DNA from: Candidatus Rifleibacteriota bacterium | Lineage (GTDB): Bacteria > Muiribacteriota > Ozemobacteria > Ozemobacterales > Ozemobacteraceae | Direction: 5' to 3' | DNA length: 64,000 nt | Assembly: GCA_018818125.1 (NCBI GenBank) | Contig: JAHISQ010000165.1 | Span: 78,569-142,568, forward strand | Part shown: positions 52,804-59,489 of the stretch, in pieces | Layout of the letters: every line of letters begins with the position of its first letter | Numbering within the stretch: the first letter of the stretch is position 1 | Made by a program: the position numbers and the translations under genes | The notes under the pieces: model-generated | The model's input: only the letters and a program-made list of their open reading frames with translations | The model's database searches: none | Told to the model about the DNA's origin: nothing

Positions 52804-52831
52804 ATATCGGACGAACAGGCAGGTTCATTTA
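52804..52831 (-). promoter_or_regulatory. Sigma-28-like promoter of flgM
   Basis: Minus strand TAAA, 16-nt spacer, TCCGATAT (consensus GCCGATAA; 6 of 8). About 70 nt before flgM. Confidence 0.48.
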
Positions 52832-52848
52832 GCTAAATTCTTAAAATT

Positions 52849-52877
52849 ATTCTAGCCTGCCTGACATTCAAAGTCAA
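52849..52877 (-). promoter_or_regulatory. Sigma-70-like promoter of flgM
   Basis: Minus strand TTGACT, 17 nt, TAGAAT; about 120 nt before flgM, upstream of the sigma-28-like site. Confidence 0.6.
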
Positions 52878-53003
52878 TCCTATTACACACTAAAGCGACG
52901 AAGCCAGTCCCCATACCCGTCCGCGCCATTCCTGTGGCGGTCGAGCATAACCACATCCTGTGGTCATAAGAGACTGGCTCCGTTTAGAACGCTTGTTTTG
53001 CGA

Positions 53004-53810
53004 TTATTCTTCGCTGGTTGAAGTAGTTCGCCGGGTCCGTTTATAAACGCCGCGCTTAGAGTTTCCGATAAAGTCGTAAAAGAGCTTAACATTTTCGTCT
53101 TCGGCATCGACGAGTTCAGCCCACTTTGCCAAAACCTGTGAAACGTTCATTTCCGAGCGAAAGAATACCTTGTAAAGTTCTTTAATACTGGCAATAGACT
53201 CTTTCGAAATGTTGTTACGACGCAGGCCAATGGCATTCAATCCAACAACTCTGGCGGGGTTGCCATCAATCTTGATAAATGGCGGCACATCTTTTACGAT
53301 TTTGCTCATACCACCGATCATCACCATACTGCCAACCTTGCAGAACTGGTGTATGCCGGTAAAACCACCAAGCACAGCACGGTTACCGATTTCAACATGA
53401 CCGGCCAGCGTACTGCAGTTTGACAGAATGTTATGACTACCAACCTTGCAGTTGTGAGCAATGTGGACGTAAGCCATAAACAGGTTTCCATCACCAATAA
53501 CAGTTGAATGGCCCTCGCCTTCTGCGAGATGTACAGTGGTGAATTCTCTTAAATGGTTGCCATTACCAATTCTGACAAAGGATTTTTCGCCCTTGAACTT
53601 AATGTCCTGGGGCGGTGCGCCAATAATTACTGACGGATGAATAACGTTGTCCTCGCCAATAATTGTGTGACCCTCAATAACCGAGTTGGCGCCAATAATT
53701 GTATTAGCACCAATTTCAACATGTTCGCCAATAATGGCAAACGGGGCAACCTTGACGGAGGAATGCAGTTTTGCATTCTGATGAACTATAGCAGTTGGAT
53801 GAACTAACAT
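53004..53810 (-). CDS. lpxA: UDP-N-acetylglucosamine O-acyltransferase
   Basis: 268 aa. First lipid A step: transfers a hydroxyacyl group from ACP to UDP-GlcNAc O3. Left-handed beta-helix of hexapeptides (VKVAPFAIIGEHVEIGANTI..., VIHPSVIIGAPPQDIKF), then the active-site VHIAHNCKVGSHNILSNCST and GGFTGIHQFCKVGSMVMIGG, followed by a helical C-terminal domain beginning VGLNAIGLRRNNIS. 15 nt after lpxC/fabZ, the standard order. Confidence 0.95.
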   Translation of the reverse strand: MLVHPTAIVHQNAKLHSSVKVAPFAIIGEHVEIGANTIIGANSVIEGHTIIGEDNVIHPSVIIGAPPQDIKFKGEKSFVRIGNGNHLREFTTVHLAEGEGHSTVIGDGNLFMAYVHIAHNCKVGSHNILSNCSTLAGHVEIGNRAVLGGFTGIHQFCKVGSMVMIGGMSKIVKDVPPFIKIDGNPARVVGLNAIGLRRNNISKESIASIKELYKVFFRSEMNVSQVLAKWAELVDAEDENVKLFYDFIGNSKRGVYKRTRRTTSTSEE

Positions 53811-53825
53811 GAGACTACTCCTTAA

Positions 53826-55124
53826 TCAAGGTCTGACAAGCTGAAACATCAGCTCGCCGCCAGTAACAAGTTCTCCATCAACGCGAGCTTCAGCTTCGAC
53901 TTTACCGGTACTGCCTCGAACTTTAAGAACCTTGATATGAAATTCGACGCGGTCTCCAGGAACAACTGGCCGACGAAATCTGACTTTATCAATACCACAA
54001 AAGAAAGGAACCTTACCCTTATGTTCTGGCTGTGAAAGAAACAGAACCCCTGCGACCTGTGCCATGGCTTCAACCAACAACACACCAGGCATTACTGGTT
54101 TGCCGGGAAAATGGCCGTTAAAGAATTCTTCATTGACCGTAACATTTTTTATACCAACAATCGATTCCCCAGGAACAATTGACAGGATTCTGTCAACAAG
54201 CAGAAAAGGATAGCGGTGTGGCAGAATTTCCTTTATTTGTTCAATATACATCATTTTGTGTCCCTTTCTCTGCTGAGAGTCAGCAAATTTTGCGCTCAGC
54301 ATTTTTGCAAATTTCACATTAAAGCTATGACCGGTGCGTTGAGCAATTATGTGTCCACGGACTGGCATACCTAACAGCGAAAAATCGCCAACCAGATCAA
54401 GTATCTTGTGAAGAATCAACTCATCGTCGTCACGCAAACCTTCTGGATTAACAACTTTTCCCTGGTTATCTATCACAATCGCATTATCCAGGCTTCCGCC
54501 CCTGGCAAGATTATTGGCTCTGAGCATTGCAAATTCGCTCTCAAATCCAAAAGTTCTGGCCCGGCAGATTCGATTTTTAAAGGCTTCCGAACTAATCTCG
54601 ATGTGGAGATGCCGAGGCGGTATCAAATTGTCAGGATAAGCCAGATGATAGGTTACCTCAAATTTGTCAGAAGGCAGATAAGACATTGATTTGTCGCCAT
54701 CCGACAAAGTAAAAATCTCATTAACAGAACAGCAGGCTCGCTCAGATTCTTGTGGCAACCGTCCGGCCTGCTCTATCATTTCCACAAAAATGCTTGCGCT
54801 GCCGTCAAGTGCCGGCGGCTCATCACTGGAAATTCTGATCAACAGATTGTCGATGCCACAACCGCGCAAAGCAGCCAGAATGTGTTCGACTGTGTGAACT
54901 GAAGCGCCATTCTCGCTTATTATAGTACCCCGATTGGTTGAGACAACATGGTCGAGTAATGGATGAATGTGAGGTTTACCCTCAATATCAGTTCTTTCAA
55001 ATACGATTCCGGTGTTTACCGAGGCTGGCACGAACTCCACGGTCACCGGCTTGCCAGTGTGCAATCCCATGCCTTCGAAGCTGTGCTTTTTTGCCAGAGT
55101 AAATTGTCGATTTTCTTCAGTCAT
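53826..55124 (-). CDS. LpxC-FabZ fusion: UDP-3-O-acyl-GlcNAc deacetylase / 3-hydroxyacyl-ACP dehydratase
   Basis: 432 aa. N-terminal ~280 is LpxC, a zinc deacetylase and the committed lipid A step: FEGMGLHTGKPVTVEFVPA, VHTVEHILAALRGCGID (zinc-binding HxxEH-type), DEPPALDGSASIF, LDLVGDFSLLGMPVRGHII and a RTGHSFNV end. C-terminal ~150 is FabZ: EILPHRYPFLLVDRILSIVP (catalytic His) and HFPGKPVMPGVLLVEAMAQV (catalytic Glu). Such fusions are known in Bacteroidota and some other diderms. It joins lipid A and fatty-acid synthesis at one polypeptide; LpxA follows. Confidence 0.96.
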   Translation of the reverse strand: MTEENRQFTLAKKHSFEGMGLHTGKPVTVEFVPASVNTGIVFERTDIEGKPHIHPLLDHVVSTNRGTIISENGASVHTVEHILAALRGCGIDNLLIRISSDEPPALDGSASIFVEMIEQAGRLPQESERACCSVNEIFTLSDGDKSMSYLPSDKFEVTYHLAYPDNLIPPRHLHIEISSEAFKNRICRARTFGFESEFAMLRANNLARGGSLDNAIVIDNQGKVVNPEGLRDDDELILHKILDLVGDFSLLGMPVRGHIIAQRTGHSFNVKFAKMLSAKFADSQQRKGHKMMYIEQIKEILPHRYPFLLVDRILSIVPGESIVGIKNVTVNEEFFNGHFPGKPVMPGVLLVEAMAQVAGVLFLSQPEHKGKVPFFCGIDKVRFRRPVVPGDRVEFHIKVLKVRGSTGKVEAEARVDGELVTGGELMFQLVRP

Positions 55125-55137
55125 TTGCTAACATTTG

Positions 55138-55770
55138 TTAAAAAGAGCGAAAATAATTAATATTGTAAAGTTCTTCTTTGGCATCTCGCTGTCCGAGCTC
55201 AAGACTCACTCCCGGATAAGGACTGAGTTTGACCCCGAAAGTATTGACCTCATTGCTTCGCTCAGCACTGAGAGTAACCAGCGGGAAAACCATTTTTTCA
55301 ACGCCATAAAACGACTCACGACGGGTCGTTATCGGATCTTTATAAAAACCGCCATGCAGATGAACGCCAAATGTTTCAATCGATTTGGATGCGGCAAAAT
55401 AAAATACTTTTGATCCGAGCGCTGCAGCAATATCTGAAGCGCCATAGACGATACTCGGGGAAATAACACCCTCTTCGAGCAGTTTGATTTTAACGCTCAT
55501 CGGGTTCTTTCCCTTATCGGCACCGTTCAAATGCCTTAGCATGGAGAGTTCGACCAAGCCATTGAACATCGCTTGAGAGAGTAAAAAGGCAGAATGACTG
55601 CTGTCATTGATGTAGTTTGTGGCCGAACGGACGTAGGCGGTGGGCATGGAAAGGATTGCGGTGCCCATATAGCGTGAACGCTCCATACTGTCAGCAGCAG
55701 AGGCCGGCAAGGCCACTACTACAGTCAAAAGCATTACAACCGCAAGTTTCAGGGTTCTGCAAAATGTCAT
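55138..55770 (-). CDS. Putative outer-membrane beta-barrel protein (YjbH-like fragment) inside the lpx operon
   Basis: 210 aa. Signal peptide LKLAVVMLLTVVVALPASAA, then GTAILSMPTAYVRSATNYIN, resembling the opening of YjbH-type and similar barrels (GxxxxPTAxV). Alternating strands and a C-terminal Phe (YNINYFRSF) fit BAM substrates. I recognise no characterised family with certainty. Its ATG overlaps the lpxD stop by 4 nt and lpxC follows 13 nt later, so it is co-translated with lipid A genes. Confidence 0.5.
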   Translation of the reverse strand: MTFCRTLKLAVVMLLTVVVALPASAADSMERSRYMGTAILSMPTAYVRSATNYINDSSHSAFLLSQAMFNGLVELSMLRHLNGADKGKNPMSVKIKLLEEGVISPSIVYGASDIAAALGSKVFYFAASKSIETFGVHLHGGFYKDPITTRRESFYGVEKMVFPLVTLSAERSNEVNTFGVKLSPYPGVSLELGQRDAKEELYNINYFRSF

Positions 55771-56819
55771 TTCTTTTCGTTCCCTCCGAGCAATTTTTCG
55801 AGCTCGCGAACTTTTTTAATCAGATCAGGCAACCTGCGCATGGAAGCTAGTATTTTGCGCTCTTCGCTGTGTGGTTTGAGCGGAAATCCTGAGACAAAAC
55901 TTCCGGGAGCCACATCTGAAGTCACCACGCCCCGCGCAGCTACTGTTGTCCCTTTGCCGATCCTTACATGACCGACAGTGCCAACCTGTCCGGCAAGTGT
56001 AACCTCATCTTCAAGTATAGTGCTGCCAGAAATTCCGACCTGAGCCACAATTACGCAGTTTTTGCCAATCTGCACATTATGAGCGATATGAACCATATTA
56101 TCTATCTTGGTGCCAGCACCAATAATAGTAGAAGCAAGCGCACCGCGATCGACGGTAACACAGGCGCCGATTTCAACATCATCTTCGATTAGAACGTTCC
56201 CGACCTGCGGCACTTTAAGTTGACGCCCCTGGTGAGGAGTGAACCCAAAACCATCGCTACCAATAACTGCATTGGCGTGGATAATACAATTATTTCCGAC
56301 AACGCAATTGTCAAGAACACGGACTCCCGGGTAAATCAAAGTGTTTCGGCCAATCCGGCAGTTTTTGCCGACATAGGCCTGAGCACAAATTCGTGAGTCA
56401 GCGTCGATAACGGCTCCCGCTTCAACAACAGCGTTTGGTCCAACACTGGCAGACGGGTCAACCTCGGCATTTTCACTTACAAAAGCAGCAGGATGAATTG
56501 AATAGCCAGACTTCTCAACTGGAAAAAAGAATTCAAGCGCCTTAACCAGCCCATAGTATGGATTCTTAAGCCGCAATGATGGTAATGATAAATCCGGAGC
56601 ATCTTCGGGGGCAATAACAGCTGCCGCTTTTGAATTTTTCAGTAATTCAAGGTAAGCAGCGTAGTTTTTTGTCCCGGACAAAAAAGTCAGCTGACCGGGT
56701 CCTGCATCGTGAGCAGAGGCAACACCGGTAAGCAAAACGGCACCATCGCCTTCCAGTCTGCCTTCGGTAAGACGAGCCAGTTCCTGCAAGCTAATTGTAC
56801 GGCTGTGATTCTGTTTCAT
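55767..56819 (-). CDS. lpxD: UDP-3-O-acylglucosamine N-acyltransferase
   Basis: 350 aa. Third lipid A step, adding the second acyl chain. N-terminal uridine-binding domain (SLQELARLTEGRLEGDGAVL, VIAPEDAPDLSL, NPYYGLVKALEFFFP), then a beta-helix with catalytic block IGAGTKIDNMVHIAHNVQIG (His) and IVAQVGISGSTILEDEVTLA. C-terminal helix SMRRLPDLIKKVRELEKLLG. The frame starts at 56864; I prefer ATG 56819, which gives the family length, though no strong ribosome site is visible. Confidence 0.94.
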   Translation of the reverse strand: MKQNHSRTISLQELARLTEGRLEGDGAVLLTGVASAHDAGPGQLTFLSGTKNYAAYLELLKNSKAAAVIAPEDAPDLSLPSLRLKNPYYGLVKALEFFFPVEKSGYSIHPAAFVSENAEVDPSASVGPNAVVEAGAVIDADSRICAQAYVGKNCRIGRNTLIYPGVRVLDNCVVGNNCIIHANAVIGSDGFGFTPHQGRQLKVPQVGNVLIEDDVEIGACVTVDRGALASTIIGAGTKIDNMVHIAHNVQIGKNCVIVAQVGISGSTILEDEVTLAGQVGTVGHVRIGKGTTVAARGVVTSDVAPGSFVSGFPLKPHSEERKILASMRRLPDLIKKVRELEKLLGGNEKK

Positions 56820-56885
56820 GATTTCAAGAAAACAGCCTGTCATAGTCGACAGGCGTTTGCGCAATCATGTAGCTCTTACGACTTC

Positions 56886-56924
56886 GGCCATTAAAGCCAC
56901 AAGCCCCGAAGTGTTCACCGGGGC
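56886..56924. repeat. Intergenic composite repeat, copy 4
   Basis: GGCCATTAAAGCCAC followed by GCCCCG-aagtgttca-CCGGGGC. Same orientation as copy 3; here the outer stem bases are changed on both sides (TCCCG/CGGGA to GCCCCG/CGGGGC), so the hairpin is kept. Confidence 0.65.
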
Positions 56925-56962
56925 GAGGCAATTGTATGAGCTCACCGTGCAGGTGCAATACA

Positions 56963-57526
56963 TTATTTTTTATTGAGGGCCTGCAAAACTTCTTCGGTGA
57001 TATCTTTAACCACAGTTTCATCGCCATAGTAGAAAAAGCGTTTTTCAAAAACAGCCTTAACTTTAAGCTTCTGTGCAACCTGTTTGATAACTGCATCTAC
57101 TCTTTCATCCAGATTTTTTGAGAGAGTTCCCATTTGCTTTTCTTCCATTTCATAGAGGGCTTTCTGGGAATCTTCAAAAAACTTCTGCAGTTCGCTCTGC
57201 ATCTGAGCCAGCTTCTGGCGAATATCTTTAAGTTTGGGTTCGAGCGCCTGAGCTTCTTTTTCTTTTTTACTGTCTCTGAGTTCCTGAATGCTTTTTGCAG
57301 TGTTCAAATATTCATCGTCTAGCTTCTGAACCGCATTTTTGCGACTTTCTAGATCTTTCTGCAATTTTTCTTTTTCGCCTTCGAGAACTTTTTTGGTTTT
57401 CTGGGTTTCGGTGTATTTGTTAAAAATCTGGCCGGCATCAACCACACCAAATTCAAACGCACAAGCCACCATGGGGCTGGCTACCAGACCTGCTGCAAGA
57501 CAAAGCTTTAAAAGTTGTTTTTTCAT
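56963..57526 (-). CDS. skp: Periplasmic chaperone Skp/OmpH family
   Basis: 187 aa. Signal peptide (LKLCLAAGLVASPMVACA), then FGVVDAGQIFNKYTETQKTK and a long coiled coil (KVLEGEKEKLQKDLESRKNA, then AQALEPKLKDIRQKLAQMQS). The C-terminal strand part reads VIKQVAQKLKVKAVFEKRFF and DITEEVLQALNKK. Escorts unfolded outer-membrane proteins to BamA. Between bamA and lpxD, the classic position. Confidence 0.9.
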   Translation of the reverse strand: MKKQLLKLCLAAGLVASPMVACAFEFGVVDAGQIFNKYTETQKTKKVLEGEKEKLQKDLESRKNAVQKLDDEYLNTAKSIQELRDSKKEKEAQALEPKLKDIRQKLAQMQSELQKFFEDSQKALYEMEEKQMGTLSKNLDERVDAVIKQVAQKLKVKAVFEKRFFYYGDETVVKDITEEVLQALNKK

Positions 57527-57579
57527 CTGGATAAAGTCTCCTTATTTTCTTGCTCCATTGTTGGAGCTTATAGCTGTAT

Positions 57580-59295
57580 TTAAAATGATGAACCGAAATT
57601 GATGTAAGTGCTCCCTGAATCTCGGTCGGTAGCCTTACCATAGTCGAGAGCAACAGGGCCAAGTGGAGTCTGCAGACGAATACCCAGTCCATAACCCTGC
57701 TTGAGATCATAGTTAAGTTTCAGGCGATTGTAGTCTGTTCCCCATGCACTACCAATATCATAAAATGCTACGAGGTCAAAGTTTTTGGCAAAATTCTGAC
57801 GCAACTCAAAGTTTGTATAGAACACTTTTGTGCCAAGGAATTCGCGTTCTTCATAGCCGCGCACAGTGCTGCTGCCGCCAATCGAGAACATGTCATAAAT
57901 CGGAACAAAGCCCTCGCCAATGGTGGTCTGCCCACCAACGCTCTGAACTGCAAAAGTAGTCTTGCGGTTTTTACTTATAGGCATATAACGGCGTAGTGAA
58001 AGCATGTATTTGGTATACTGGTTCGCGCCCTTGAGAAAACCGCCGGTGGTTTCTACCCATGCGGTATCATGTACGCCAGCAGTAGGTCTGAAGCGATTAT
58101 CTCGGGTGTCCTTAGTGAGAATGGCAGCCAGAGTCTGAAAACGTCCGTTCATGATACCAGCCGGTGCAACAACCGATGAATCGGTCGGAGTAAGCTTGAC
58201 ATCTTCGTCGCGGAAACGGAAAGACAGATCCAGATCGCTGCTCAACCTTCGTCCCAGTGTAATAGCACCGCCCATGCGTTTTTCATCATATTCGGTAAGA
58301 GTATTTCCGCCGGAATAAAGGTTACGGGTATATTTGGTGTTATAGATATCTATGCCAAAACTTTGCGGTTTGTTGTTCAGCCAGGGATCAAAGTAACCCG
58401 CTTCGTAGGTCTGAATGCCACCAAATTCTGTTTTCATATACACACGTTTACCTTCGCCCTGAAAGTTGTTCTGCGAAAGGTTAACAAAGCCTACCAAGCC
58501 GTTAAGAGAAGAATAACCAGCACCAACACCGGCGCGGCCAGTCTTCTGTTCTACTACATGTATAACCAGCACAACTTCTTCGGGAGTTTTGCCTGGCAGG
58601 TGGTCCCGGCGAACTTCTTCGAAGAAACCGAGATTATAAAGTCGCTGCAGATCTCTTACGATCTTCTTGTTGTCGTATATTTCGCCAGTTTTTACAGTCA
58701 ACTCGCGACGAACAACTTTTTCCTTAGTCTTCTTGAGGCCCTCAATCCTGATCTCAGAAAGAATGCTTTCAACGATTTCGATGTTTATCTTACGGCCCTG
58801 ATCCTGGACGAAGGCATCAGAAACCTTTGAAAACAAATAGCCTTCACGGCCGAGAGCTTCGTTCACGTGCTGGATATCCTGGGTAAGCAACTTGCTGTTG
58901 AACACAGAACCAATTTTGCTTTCCATAGCTGACAACAAAACTTGTTTGTCGACTTTGGTAACACCCTTAAGTTCAATTTCACCGATAATGGAGTTTTCTT
59001 CAACCTTGAAAACAACTTCGCGACCGGCAGCTGTCGAACGAATTTCTGCACCAACGTAAGAAAAATAACCCATTTCACCAATGCGGGCGATATCTTCTTG
59101 AACCTTGTCTGGTTCAAGTTTGTCACCGGACTTGATAGCAAGATTAAGCAGAATAATCTTTTCTTCTATCAGGCGGTTACCCTCAACCTTGAGTCCAGTA
59201 ACCACATTGCTTTCGTAAGCTCCCGCAGAGAGGGTCACAAAAACGAGTAAAGACAGTAATAGAAACCTTATCGGGCTGAAGGTGGATCTGTTCAT
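57580..59295 (-). CDS. bamA: Outer-membrane assembly factor BamA, three-POTRA form
   Basis: 571 aa from ATG 59295. Inserts beta-barrels into the outer membrane. Signal peptide (PIRFLLLSLLVFVTLSAGAY); three POTRA domains (about 24-100, 101-177, 178-250: NVVTGLKVEGNRLIEEKIIL, IGEIELKGVTKVDKQVLLSA, LSEIRIEGLKKTKEKVVRRE); then a 16-strand barrel with FSIGGSSTVRGYEEREFLG (the VRGF/Y lid motif) and C-terminal INFGSSF. E. coli has five POTRAs. The open frame continues to 59589, but a promoter at 59333-59361 lies inside that extension, so the shorter start is right. Confidence 0.95.
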   Translation of the reverse strand: MNRSTFSPIRFLLLSLLVFVTLSAGAYESNVVTGLKVEGNRLIEEKIILLNLAIKSGDKLEPDKVQEDIARIGEMGYFSYVGAEIRSTAAGREVVFKVEENSIIGEIELKGVTKVDKQVLLSAMESKIGSVFNSKLLTQDIQHVNEALGREGYLFSKVSDAFVQDQGRKINIEIVESILSEIRIEGLKKTKEKVVRRELTVKTGEIYDNKKIVRDLQRLYNLGFFEEVRRDHLPGKTPEEVVLVIHVVEQKTGRAGVGAGYSSLNGLVGFVNLSQNNFQGEGKRVYMKTEFGGIQTYEAGYFDPWLNNKPQSFGIDIYNTKYTRNLYSGGNTLTEYDEKRMGGAITLGRRLSSDLDLSFRFRDEDVKLTPTDSSVVAPAGIMNGRFQTLAAILTKDTRDNRFRPTAGVHDTAWVETTGGFLKGANQYTKYMLSLRRYMPISKNRKTTFAVQSVGGQTTIGEGFVPIYDMFSIGGSSTVRGYEEREFLGTKVFYTNFELRQNFAKNFDLVAFYDIGSAWGTDYNRLKLNYDLKQGYGLGIRLQTPLGPVALDYGKATDRDSGSTYINFGSSF

Positions 59296-59332
59296 AGGCT
59301 CCTTCTCGGAATAATCTATACGAAGTATCGGC

Positions 59333-59361
59333 ATAATACTTTGTTGCCTTGAGCTTGTCAA
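59333..59361 (-). promoter_or_regulatory. Sigma-70 promoter of the bamA-lpx operon
   Basis: Minus strand TTGACA, 17 nt, TATTAT: exact -35 and near-exact -10; TSS expected about 30 nt before the bamA ATG. Confidence 0.78.
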
Positions 59362-59429
59362 GAAATCAGCACCAAATCTACTTAACAAAATACAAAAGCA
59401 GTTTTTTTTTTGTTTTGCCGGCAAGTTAC

Positions 59430-59458
59430 TTGAATTCAGTTTCACGTGCGGGTATCCT
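59430..59458 (+). promoter_or_regulatory. Sigma-70-like promoter of the DnaB-like gene
   Basis: TTGAAT, 17 nt, TATCCT, 31 nt before the GTG start at 59490. A short palindrome GGTAT-CCTGT-ATACC overlaps the -10. Confidence 0.5.
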
Positions 59459-59489
59459 GTATACCGAACAAACGTAACGGAGGCACTGA

